Shown here piece after piece: positions 8,523-16,698 of a DNA stretch of 21,950 bases (positions are counted from its first letter, which is position 1; each line of letters starts with the position of its first letter). The stretch covers positions 1,882,931-1,904,880 of the forward strand of contig BFEA01000119.1 in assembly GCA_003427395.1 (NCBI GenBank), read 5' to 3'. Both the position numbers and the translations under genes were made by a program. The notes under the pieces were generated by a model. That model was not told the DNA's origin and made no database searches. It saw nothing but the letters and a program-made list of their open reading frames with translations. Source of the stretch: Chara braunii. Its lineage: Eukaryota; Streptophyta; Charophyceae; Charales; Characeae.

Positions 8523-9345
8523 TTACTTTGAGAACTTCCCAGGGTCCAAAGTAGACAGGAAACAGTTTTTGAGATACATCTTCTTCTAATGAAAACTCTT
8601 TGGATGTAACCCAGACCAGATCACCCTCTTTGAATGTGGATGGTCGTCTATACTTATTAGCTTGTTCAATCATTTGGTCTTGAGCTTTCTTTAAGATTTC
8701 TTTTACTTTCTTTATGTCTTCTTGAAATAAAACTGCATATTCTCGTGTCCTTGGAGGTAGCCTAAGGAATTGGTCTCGTGTTAACACATCAATGGGACGC
8801 CTAGGTTTCCATCCCTTGTGCAGTGTGTTAGGCATTCGTCCTGTAGCGGTGTGGACACTGCTATTATATGCACTGGCTATCTTGGTTAAGTTCTCATCCC
8901 AATCAATTTGATCAGGTCTTACATACATGCGCAAGAGCTGTTGGCACAATCGGTTCATTTGTTCACTTTGCCCATTCGTTCCAGGGTGTCGTTTTGACGA
9001 CATGGTCAAACGTGTGCCGTATGCCTCCATCAGCTTTTGCCATGGCATATTTGTGAACCTGACATCTCGATCAGATACAATGGATAAAGGAAAACCATAC
9101 TCAGTTACACATTTCATCTGAAATTTTTGGATCACAAGTTCAGTCCTTGCTTCAGCAGGTAAGGGAATAAACATGGCATATTTAGAGAAACGATCCACAA
9201 TCACCATCACTTGACTATTACCGTTGCGACTTTTAACCAGACTGATAAAGTCAATTGAGATGGATTTACTTGGTTCGCTTGGTATAGGTAATGGCCGGAG
9301 AAGTCCAAGAGGATTCTCATGCGTCGGCTTGTTTCTTTGACACAC
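8398..9345 (-). pseudogene. integrase catalytic core, element 1
   Basis: A 315-codon frame carrying a DDE core. The catalytic residues are visible as D32 (SISIDF), D92 (IVSDRD) and E128 (GQSEQ), with exactly 35 residues between the second Asp and Glu, as in retroviral-type integrases. The MCQRNK start is the end of the HHCC zinc finger. A C-terminal region (about residues 215-285) with FKEGDLVWV and FGPWEVLKV matches the SH3-like DNA-binding domain. The last 30 or so residues are a frameshifted reading of the segment that should lead to the chromodomain. The catalytic triad is intact, but the protein as a whole cannot be made from this copy. Confidence 0.85.
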
Positions 9346-9385
9346 CAGACAGGTACGTACATAAGTTAGTACGTCTTCTTTTAAT

Positions 9386-9453
9386 CCCTTCCATTCGAAG
9401 CGTTCTCTAACCCGTGTTTCCCTTCCATTCGAAGCGTTCTTTAACCTCTGTGT
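9386..9453. repeat. 34-nt tandem duplication breaking integrase
   Basis: CCCTTCCATTCGAAGCGTTC starts at 9386 and again at 9420, giving a period of 34 nt with minor changes. It lies in the integrase zinc-finger region of element 1. Because 34 is not a multiple of three it shifts the frame, explaining the gap between the frames at 9441-9947 and 8398-9345. Confidence 0.85.
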
Positions 9454-9947
9454 AAGTTTTTCTTGAATCCAAAGTGTCCTTCAAAGTCGTGATATTCCCC
9501 AATCAGAAGATTCTTAATTCTTTCTTGGTGAGGAATACACAATCTTTGTTCTGTTTGGTTTATCAAGAAAAGCAAACCATCGGCTATTCTATAGTTGGGT
9601 AATTGGGAAGGATCTCGTGCAAGGACATCGATGATTGGCTTCCAAATTGGATCAATAGCGTATCCTTGGCGAATCTGCTCTTTTAAGTCATTCCCAACAT
9701 CCAAGTATGAGACAATTGTACCAAAGAAGTCACTGCGTCGGGATAAAGCATCTGCAACCACATTAGACATACCTTTGATAGTTTTGAGCTCAAATTCAAA
9801 GGTGTCAATGAAGGCAGACCATCTTACCAACTTGTCAGAGAGTCTAGATTGTATCTTTATCCACTGTTGTGTCGAGTGGTCTGAATACACAGTAAAGTGT
9901 CTCCCTAGCAGGTAGTGTCTCCAGGTATCCATATGTGGAGTTAGCAA
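9441..9947 (-). pseudogene. RNase H C-terminal half and integrase zinc finger, element 1
   Basis: A 168-codon frame. Residues about 10-75 match the end of Ty3/gypsy RNase H: WRHYLLGRHF, the YSDH motif with its Asp, and VADALSRR. After a linker come IPHQ and EYHDFEGHFG, the His pair of the integrase HHCC zinc finger. The frame then leaves homology at the 34-nt duplication. The N-terminal part of RNase H is in a separate frame at 9979-10359. Confidence 0.85.
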
Positions 9948-9978
9948 CCTTCTATGACGACAATCGTTTAGACAAACT

Positions 9979-10359
9979 CTATGGGCCTATAACCCTTGCT
10001 ATCATCCTGTTGGAGAACAATGCCATCCCATACTGACTTGCGTCAGTGGTAACAATGAAAGGCAAGGATGGGTCAGCAATCTTAAGGACAGGGTAGTGAG
10101 TTAGTGCATACTTCAATTTTCGAAAGGAAGACTCACAATCCTTATCCCACAACCAAATAGTTCCTTTCTTTAACAATCTTCTCATTGGTGCAACAATCGG
10201 TGAGAAGTTCTTGACAAACTTCCTGTAGTAACTGACTAAACCAAGGAAAGATCTCAATTTAGTTATAGACTTAGGTTGTGGCCAATCTCTAATTGCTGAA
10301 TTTTTTTTCTCTTCCGGCCTTAGACCTTCTTCGTTCACTATGTGTCCTAAGTATAACAC
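9979..10359 (-). pseudogene. RT connection and RNase H start, element 1
   Basis: A 126-codon frame starting at the YLGHIV motif of the RT thumb/connection, with LRSFLGLVSYYRKFV and a linker, then TTDAS, the first catalytic Asp motif of RNase H. That Asp is present. Homology then ends in a frameshifted region (9950-10005) where around 20-30 residues of RNase H are disrupted or lost before the next frame resumes. Confidence 0.85.
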
Positions 10360-10360
10360 T

Positions 10361-10600
10361 TCAGACTTTGGAATTGATCTTGAAGTTGCCCTCTCGCAAC
10401 TTCTCTAGCACCAGACGAAGGTGCTTCTCATGATCTAATAGTGTCTTGCTGTACGCTAGAATATAATCGAGATAGACAATCACGAACTTGTCTAACCACT
10501 GACGAAAAAGTTCATTCATAGACCTTTGGAAGGTCGTTGGGGCATTAGTCAGTCCGAAGGGCATTACCACAAGGGCATTACCACAAACTCGTATGGCCAT
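10361..10600 (-). pseudogene. RT palm with mutated catalytic motif, element 1
   Basis: A 79-codon frame with the RT motif MPFGLTNAPTTFQ and the catalytic palm. The motif that should read YLDD is YLDY: the second catalytic Asp is Tyr, which would abolish polymerase activity in this copy. The frame ends shortly after, at a stop where some residues before YLGH are missing. Confidence 0.85.
10559..10586. repeat. 14-nt tandem duplication breaking RT
   Basis: GGGCATTACCACAA occurs twice in direct succession (10559-10572 and 10573-10586). It lies in the RT coding region of element 1 and shifts the frame. Relative to the homologous codons of element 2, a single-base loss sits a few bases further upstream in the coding direction (near 10597). 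Confidence 0.85.
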
Positions 10601-10772
10601 ACCTAGTTCGTAATGCGGTCTTATGTTGATCCGTGGGTTCCACCTCGATCTGACGGTACCTTGACTTCAGATCAATCTTACTAAAAAACTTACAACCCTG
10701 CAACTGGTCTAGCAAGTAGTTAATTGGTGGTAGAGGTTCGACATTCTTAACAGTGACAACATTCAACCCTCT
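10578..10772 (-). pseudogene. RT fingers/palm fragment, element 1
   Basis: This minus-strand frame carries VTVKNVEPLPPI, FFSKIDLKSRYRQIEV (the first catalytic Asp of RT is in KIDL) and HKTALRTRYGH. The recognisable protein begins at RGLN, around 10772, where the expected upstream Asp-Tyr and everything before it are absent. It ends in the frameshift made by a base loss plus the 14-nt duplication. Confidence 0.8.
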
Positions 10773-13290
10773 GAGCTTCGGACTGCACTTTCAAACCTTT
10801 GGTGAGGCCGATGGAAGCATTTAGACTGGCGTCTGGTATGAAGGTGAACAGGGGTAAAACAATTGGAGCTCGTGGATGAGGCACCTCCCAAATCCCTAGG
10901 CCCAGAGAGTCAGCTTGCATGCGAAAACCGGAATCCCTTACCAGATACCTGAGAATAAGGGTGAACAAAGATGGTCAAGCCCCCCTAATGGCACAGAGTT
11001 TACGAACCAAAAACATCACCTCCGTGCTGGGGAAGAGCACTAATCATCAACACCTCCATATTTCACTGATATTGTACATAGTGTCCATCTGGACTGTACC
11101 TGACCGTACTATCTCCGAGCTCAACAAGAAAGGATGAGCATACCTCTAGTCAGGGGATCCCATTAATTGAACAATCATCCCTGAGATAGCCTTGCATTAC
11201 ATCAGAAGGCAGCCAACATCGGGGGGAATGGGTATCATAGATCGAGAACAGGAAAACAGGGCTTTGTTAATATAATGGATCATAAAAATACTCACCCAAC
11301 AACGGACCACATGGAGCAACTGAGCCAGAGATAGTATTGGAGCTCTCACTCCCGAACCATCGCCCCCTCTGATGTCAGGCATGTTCTTGGTAAGCGGACA
11401 AAGAATGGAGCTTCATTGAGCCTCACTGCTCGACACCTTGAGCACACACACACATTGAGAGATCACACAAAATCCACACTGGAATCCAGAGATGCAAAGT
11501 CCAGATATGCGCAGTTTAGAAACTCCAACAAGTAACCAAAAATCAAAGCGAGAAATGTTTTTGCGCAGCGCTGTAGCTTGTTGTTGATTCGAGGTGTTCG
11601 CAGCGCTATTTTGCGCTAGCAACCGCACCTCGCGTGCAGGAAACCAACGTCGAGCAGCCGGTCGGTCGGCTCCCACCCACACGATCTTTCGCGCCCGACC
11701 GCCACACATACTGCACCTTCGAATTCGAATCCTAACACGATGAACCTCCATCGCCAACAGTGAGTGGGGCTCGCACCCCTGGCGCCTCCGTGCGCACGCT
11801 TACCCGGAGCTTCCTCACAAGCTCGCCTCCATCGACGACAACAACAAGCCCGAACTCATCGCCTCACGACCTTATAGCATAGCCAAGAGGTCGTTCGATT
11901 GCGCCCCACGATCCTCGACATCAAGCTTTCCAATACACCGGACATTCCGCCTGGATCCACCAAGATTGGCAACAGCCCAAGAGGGGCATGGAAGGACATC
12001 TGATTAAGCCGCCGGACCGAAGGCCTGCAACACCTCGAATCAACAACAAGCTAGAGCGCTGCCATCACCCTTAACAAGGGGGTGAAACATCCGTCAAGTC
12101 AGAATCGGCCGCCAGCTCGAGAGCGGCGCAGCAGCATCGTCAACAGCCGACAAAGGACTCAGGCACCATCCTTGTTGAAGTCAAGCAATGGACAACGACA
12201 CAATCCAACCCCACTGAGTACCTCGAGGAGCCACCGCGTGGAAAACTCCAGCATAATCCAAGGGAAGCAACGGTAAGTCTTCAACCATCCTGACAAGCTT
12301 CTCCCCCTACCACCCCCCCTTTTTTTTTTTTTCTGTTTCTCAAATCTAACCACTGCAAGTAATATGAGTGTGAACGATATACAGAAAACCAATTTGCGAA
12401 ATCAAACAGATGTCTGAGTAGTCGTGTACAAGCAGAGAGCACAATTGCCCTGAGAATCCATCCAAATAGAGCAATACAATGAAGTAATGAGCCAATGTCC
12501 AAGCCCGTAGGCCACACCAACACAATATCCAAAGTCGCTCCTCTCTGTCTGGCGCCCAACGCCCAGCCTGCTCTACTCGACTATCCTACCTACAGTTGTG
12601 TTCACACAACAGGGTCACTTCGACTCTCGAAAACCAATGTACATGATGTCAACACCATAGTCGACCTCTCTTCATGCACCAGATACTAATCTCGTCACCC
12701 TCATTAGACCTTGAGAACCCACACTCGCCTCCTTCCCTGAAGGCCACCGGATCGCCCTCTTTCCCCTTGGCGCCCAGCAGCCCGGCTATGGCTGCCCGTG
12801 CCCCGCTGCCTTGCAGCGCCCCACCTCACCTCTACGCCCCCTGTTAGCGCCCTTGGCCGCAGAGCGGCATCAAGCAGTAGCGCAGCAGCACTCTTGCATT
12901 GCCTACGCAGGCCAGAATGCCTGGCTTGGGCTGCCTCACTTCCTATATGGAAGTGGCAGCCTCCTGGATGCTGCGTGTGGCCTGGCTGGAAGCTTCCAGT
13001 AGCTTCCGGTTGGGCCTCAGTCCTTGTGCCCAGGCCCGAGGCTACAGTTAAGGGCCTGGGCCCTTTACAGTTGGGCACGACCCGAGTCTCCGGACTTGGG
13101 CTGTTTGCTGCTTTTGTGCAGGGCCCCGGGGTAGGTGCGTCAACAATACTGCTTATGCATAAGCCGCTGGCCGCTTCCTGATGTATCGGCCCTGCTTTGT
13201 GTGTATGTGCCCAGGCGCAACTGTCAAGACATGGGCCAACGATGCAGCTTAGTGAGGCTCATGCATCCACTCAACCAACTGACGTGCTGC
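10773..13290. other. no recognisable gene; decayed intergenic sequence
   Basis: Open frames here are short and resemble no family. At 11413-11757 a minus-strand frame of 114 codons has an Arg-rich start but no domain. At 12082-12272 a basic, Ser/Arg/Gln-rich plus-strand stretch ends at CGGTAAGT, a good splice-donor match (GT at 12273), followed by a C6-T14 run and an AG near 12358, so a small plus-strand transcript cannot be excluded. A 14-bp palindrome CTGGAAGCTTCCAG lies at 12986-12999. Confidence 0.3.
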
Positions 13291-13461
13291 AAGTGTAACG
13301 ACTTGCTGTTTCTGGTCGCTTGTAGCCTCTCTCTGTCGAGGCTGTACCATAGGTAGGGTAGATTCGTAATTTTGTTTGGCTGAGGGCTAACCGAGAGACG
13401 TACCTGTAGTGGAAATTCGTGAGGGACATACCTGCAAATTTGGGAAAATACAGGCCCAGCC
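13291..13461. repeat. 170-nt dispersed repeat, copy 2
   Basis: The partner of 6962-7131, same orientation, with roughly a dozen substitutions. It begins AAGTGTAACGACTTGC; TGTAACG is a start seen in some plant LTRs, but the far end reads CAGCCC rather than CA. Flanks differ from copy 1. Confidence 0.85.
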
Positions 13462-13967
13462 CTAATCGAATTTCCTACTGCTACCCTAACTGCGAATAGC
13501 AGGCCCGGGCTACCCTTAGGACAAACAGGCCCTAAAGGCCTATGCTGATAGACGGTCTTATAGCCTATAGCCGGCTAAGGTAGAGGCCAAGAGGCCGAAA
13601 CTGAATCGGTATTGGCCAGTCAGTCAGTCCGGTCTAGGTCGAGTCTAGGCTAGTTCTAGTCTATAGATAGGATGGGCACACCGGTTCAGGGCTTTTGGCA
13701 GTAGGTACCGAGTACGTCGTTGTTGCTCTACGCGTGAACCGGAAGTGGTGACGGCTCAGCGTGGAAGGAGACAGGCATAGCCAGACCTCCGGAGCGCCGG
13801 CCATAGCTGGGACCTGCGCTGTACTCTGCCAGCACGTAGGGGCTGTCAGAGGTCTGGGTTATCGAGGTCTGCTGGAGGCTAGGGAAGTTGGTGCCCTGCT
13901 GGACCCTCCTCCGGAGTGGGGTTCCAGGGTTGTGGCGCTGCAGCCATAGCTGCAGCTTCTTCTTTAG
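13462..13967. other. no gene seen; GGCC- and CTAG-rich sequence
   Basis: Repeated words such as AGGCCTA, TCTAGGC and TAGTCTA occur in 13520-13680. No coding frame of note and no RNA gene was recognised. Confidence 0.3.
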
Positions 13968-13970
13968 AGG

Positions 13971-14072
13971 TCATCTTGTCAGGAGTTGGTGGCGCTGCTG
14001 GAGACTTCCATCCGGGAAGTCTTCTGACACTTCGTCATCATTAGATACTGTGGTGCTAGTCTTCTTCTTCAT
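13971..14072 (-). CDS. 33-residue open frame in tandem unit 1
   Basis: ATG to TGA, 34 codons. The product starts MKKKTS, has an acidic centre (NDDEVSED) and ends QLLTR. The same-length frame is present in unit 2. No family recognised. Of about seven base differences between the two copies most change an amino acid, so there is no sign of selection on the protein. Confidence 0.12.
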   Translation of the reverse strand: MKKKTSTTVSNDDEVSEDFPDGSLQQRHQLLTR

Positions 14073-14203
14073 CCTCTGAGTGGCGCTTGGCCTCAAAGGC
14101 GTGTTTCAGGGTGGCGCTTCCCTTCGGAGGCTATATCTGGGTGGCGCTTGATGTTTCAGGGGCTCAGGGGTGTCACGAGTGGTTACTCAGGGTTGGGGAG
14201 AGG

Positions 14204-14305
14204 TCATCTTGTCAGGAGTTGGTGGCGCTGCTTGAGACTTCCATCCGGGAAGTCTTTCGACACTTCGTCATCTTCAGATACTGTGGCGCTGGTCTTCTTC
14301 TTCAT
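14204..14305 (-). CDS. 33-residue open frame in tandem unit 2
   Basis: Equivalent of the frame in unit 1, same length, with changes Thr to Ala, Asn to Glu, Glu to Lys and Gln to Lys. It could be a fragment of a Lys/Glu-rich retroelement protein rather than a free peptide. Confidence 0.12.
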   Translation of the reverse strand: MKKKTSATVSEDDEVSKDFPDGSLKQRHQLLTR

Positions 14306-14433
14306 CTTCTGAGTGGCGCTTGGCCTGAGAGGCCTGTTTCAGGGTGGCGCTTCCCTTCGGAGGCTGTATTTGGGTGGCACTTTATGTTTCAAGGGCTCAA
14401 GGGTGTAACGAGTGGTTATTCAGGGTTGGGGAG

Positions 14434-14763
14434 TGAAGCACTGCTCATTTTTTAGCAGCGCGCTGTAGTACTCAGGTTATCCTGATAATTCGAGACTGTT
14501 AAGTTTAATAAACAGTGAAATAGTGGTTTGGACTATCATAGTTTCATTATTTCTTGGATGTGATCTACTTGGCTTTTCTTTATGACTGGTTGTGAGGATT
14601 GAGTGGAGTGAATTGCACTTTCGGTCAAGTCTTCCGCTGTGTTTATCTCTCCCTGTGCGGTGTGATACTCCTATCCTCTCCCCTTATGTATGGGCATACC
14701 TGGAAGTCTATGTGAGTGAGTGTTGGTCTTCAGACAACGAACAACCAGAATCATAACACAAGA
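14434..14763. other. no gene seen
   Basis: AT-richer sequence with an AATAAA at 14507-14512. No coding or RNA feature was recognised. Confidence 0.3.
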
Positions 14764-14911
14764 GCCTGAATACCCACATATGAAAATGTCGAATTTTGGC
14801 TTCTGATGAATATTCAGGCCCGCCTTCACTTAGGGCGGGCACTCGGCTTGCTGGGGCCTCTGCCCAGAACATGTGATGTCTGATAGGGCCCCGTGAGGGC
14901 TCGTTCCTCAC
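14764..14911. other. cluster of four stem-loops
   Basis: Four perfect stems lie in 148 nt: 9 bp (14764-14772 with 14811-14819, loop 38), 7 bp GCCCGCC/GGCGGGC (14818-14824 with 14834-14840, loop 9), 5 bp CTGGG/CCCAG (14851-14855 with 14863-14867, loop 7) and 6 bp GTGAGG/CCTCAC (14893-14898 with 14906-14911, loop 7). The first two share two bases and so compete. It could be a structured RNA or a relic of a mobile element; no known RNA family is recognised. Confidence 0.4.
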
Positions 14912-14940
14912 ACCACTAACCACGTACATTTGTACCCCCA

Positions 14941-15600
14941 CGATCCCTCCCTCTACCGAAACCCTTGATCATCCACACGTCAACCACCACCCCCTCCCAC
15001 CTCATCGCTTTCTCCTACATCCCCGACCAACTCGTCCTCTAATACCCCCCATTGATATCGTCAACCTACCCCACCAACCTACCTCACCACCGCCCCTTGA
15101 TCAACCAATCAAACCTTTCCCCCGCCGATACACCCACTTTCTCATGCTTCGGCTCCATTTCCGTTTCACGCACACGAACAAACCACAATACACCCGACAT
15201 AAAGATCGCCAACCCCTCCCCCCGAGCACACCCCATTGATATTTTTCCAACCACAACTGTCCCCAATAACCCCCACATAACCGCTCCCCCCCCAACCACC
15301 AACCTGCAGCCACGTTACCAACGTCCGTGACCTGTTTTCTTCCGTCACACCCGACCCCATCCCACCCTCGATCGCGAACAAAAACAAACAACATTACCCC
15401 CGATTGCGTCATACCAACCTTGGGTCCGACCACTCCGCATTGCCAAAGCACTAAAAACCACTACACACACACCATACTCCACCTGACCTTTCCTGCATAT
15501 GCGGGGGTCCCACTAAAACCTACCCTTTTATGATCCTAACCCCCCTCCCTCCCACCCAAACTCCAGAGGTTCGAAGAACACCCTCTCACAAATACATCTT
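14941..15600. other. G-poor, C-rich strand-asymmetric tract
   Basis: A hand count gives about 63 G in 660 nt on the plus strand (near 10 percent), while C is by far the most frequent base. It is not a simple repeat. Open frames on either strand here are by-products of the bias. Confidence 0.75.
15540..15557 (-). other. G-quadruplex motif on minus strand
   Basis: On the plus strand C6-T-C3-T-C3-A-C3; the minus strand therefore has four G tracts with one-base loops, the most stable class of quadruplex sequence. The plus strand could form an i-motif. Confidence 0.6.
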
Positions 15601-16124
15601 GATAGCCGTCCCTGTCCCTCCTGCAAGGAACCCGACTGTTCATCACTTGCTGGAGTGCATCAAATCACATGTATTTGCACTGATTTCACAGTTTGCGAAG
15701 TCTCACACATAACAAAAATAGAAGATGAATGAGAACCAGGAAGATCGACTCAATTATCAAACCCAGAATTAGAGAGAGAACATCGTGAGTTCAAAGTATA
15801 TAGCGCTGAACAGAGATTACAAGTCTTCTTCGTGCAACATAAGTTCCAAGCCTGGCGCTCATCAGCGCCAGCTGCCAAATGTCAACAACAGCGCTCAACA
15901 GGTAAGTGTCACCATAGCTCACACCTCCCCCTCTCTCATCTGCCTTCTTCTCTCTCTCCCTCTATGCCTGTAGTCCTGGTCTACCCTCACTCATCATGCA
16001 TACACACTCCCTATCACACGAGGATCTACTCTGAATACTACCCACTGGTGTCTCCTACTGACTACGTCTACTAACGTGCTAACTGCTGCTGGCGCAGCTA
16101 TGGCTGCCTTCCCTCTAGCCAACA
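15601..16124 (-). mobile_element. possible 3' LTR region of element 2
   Basis: If the purine tract at 16125-16144 (minus strand) is a polypurine tract, the LTR would start there with TGTTGG and run leftwards. A minus-strand TATATA at 15797-15802 is placed as an LTR promoter could be, and the hairpin at 15852-15871 lies upstream of it. The left end is undefined and the 5' LTR lies outside the window, so no pair can be compared. Confidence 0.25.
15852..15871. other. perfect 8-bp hairpin
   Basis: CTGGCGCT and AGCGCCAG flank a 4-nt loop CATC. It is GC-rich and would be stable as RNA or cruciform. Confidence 0.7.
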
Positions 16125-16144
16125 CTCTCCCTTCCTTCTCTCTC
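16125..16144 (-). other. candidate polypurine tract of element 2
   Basis: On the minus strand this is a 20-nt all-purine run (GAGAGAGAAGGAAGGGAGAG) directly followed by TGTTGG. A purine tract immediately before a TG start is the arrangement of plus-strand priming at the 3' LTR. It lies about 550 nt after the end of the integrase frame, which is long but possible. Confidence 0.3.
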
Positions 16145-16698
16145 AGCCTAGCGCAGCTCACACACATCTAGCGCACAAGTGCAACAACACTTCCACACTC
16201 TCATGTGAAGTGAGCATTTGTCTAAATGGGAGGCTGACGAGTCCTTTGGGACTCCTGCCCAGTACCCGTTGTTGCAAAGTGCGTGTCCCAGTATTTTTTC
16301 CAATGGTTTGCTGCTGCTTTGGGCCATCAGGCCTGTCTTTTGGACTCCTGTTTTGAATTAGGACTGACTTGTGGGATCATGATTGGACTGGGACTGTAGC
16401 CTTTGACTCATTGCCGAACAGACATGTCTTTTCATCGAGGAGACATGACCCTAGCTCAGTCTTGAAAATTGTGTCCAATACCTGTTCGTTCAGGACCTGT
16501 TTGTGACCTTTCAAAATGACTTTTCACTCCATTATGGATGTGACATTTACCTCAGGAACTTTGTCTTTTGAGTTGCTGCTCGTGAATTTAAGTTCTGGCC
16601 GACAGGACCCTTCGCTATTGGGGCATCCATTTGGGGTCCGACTCGTAAAGGCTCTTTTACTCTCGCCGGCCTAATTTCGAACTCCTCTGAGAAAGTTG
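16145..16698. other. 3' untranslated part of element 2, no gene seen
   Basis: This lies between the integrase-chromodomain stop and the candidate polypurine tract. No coding frame was recognised. CTGACGAGTCC at 16227-16237 resembles half a hammerhead core but lacks the rest. Confidence 0.3.

Larger units (their letters stand above)
8133..10772 (-). mobile_element. Ty3/gypsy chromodomain retrotransposon, element 1 (5'-truncated, decayed)
   Basis: On the minus strand the order is RT, RNase H, integrase zinc finger, integrase core and chromodomain, the order diagnostic of Ty3/gypsy (Metaviridae) pol. The reading frame is broken at least five times. Homology starts abruptly at the RGLN motif of RT near 10772; gag, protease and the first part of RT are missing and the sequence beyond is unrelated. 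No flanking LTR pair could be identified. Related to, but clearly diverged from, element 2 at 16699-21949. Confidence 0.9.
13968..14433. repeat. two 233-nt tandem units
   Basis: Unit 1 is 13968-14200 and unit 2 is 14201-14433, both exactly 233 nt, starting AGGTCATCTTGTCAGGAG and ending CAGGGTTGGGGAG. About 90 percent identical by eye, with only substitutions. The word GTGGCGCT recurs several times inside each unit. Confidence 0.9.

Noticed and set aside
11760-11800. TGGCGCC word resembling a retroviral primer-binding site start
   Set aside because: The following bases do not fit a tRNA T-arm complement and no LTR end precedes it.
12281-12559. Hydrophobic minus-strand frame of 92 codons
   Set aside because: Contains the translation of a T/C homopolymer run and has no recognisable domain or start context.
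15084-15451. Minus-strand Gly/Val/Trp-rich open frames of 72-116 codons
   Set aside because: They arise from the G-rich minus strand of the skewed tract; three overlapping frames look equally open, so none is convincing.
15560-15585. GGTTCGAA resembling a tRNA B box
   Set aside because: No acceptor, D or anticodon arm can be folded around it.
15902-15973. Short plus-strand intron: CAG|GTAAGT to a pyrimidine tract ending TGTAG
   Set aside because: Good consensus, but flanking frames are short and unrecognised, and the region fits better as a minus-strand LTR.
16227-16250. Possible hammerhead ribozyme core: CTGACGA followed by a GTCC/GGAC stem
   Set aside because: The conserved GAAA after stem II is absent (TCC instead) and no stem I/III partners were found.
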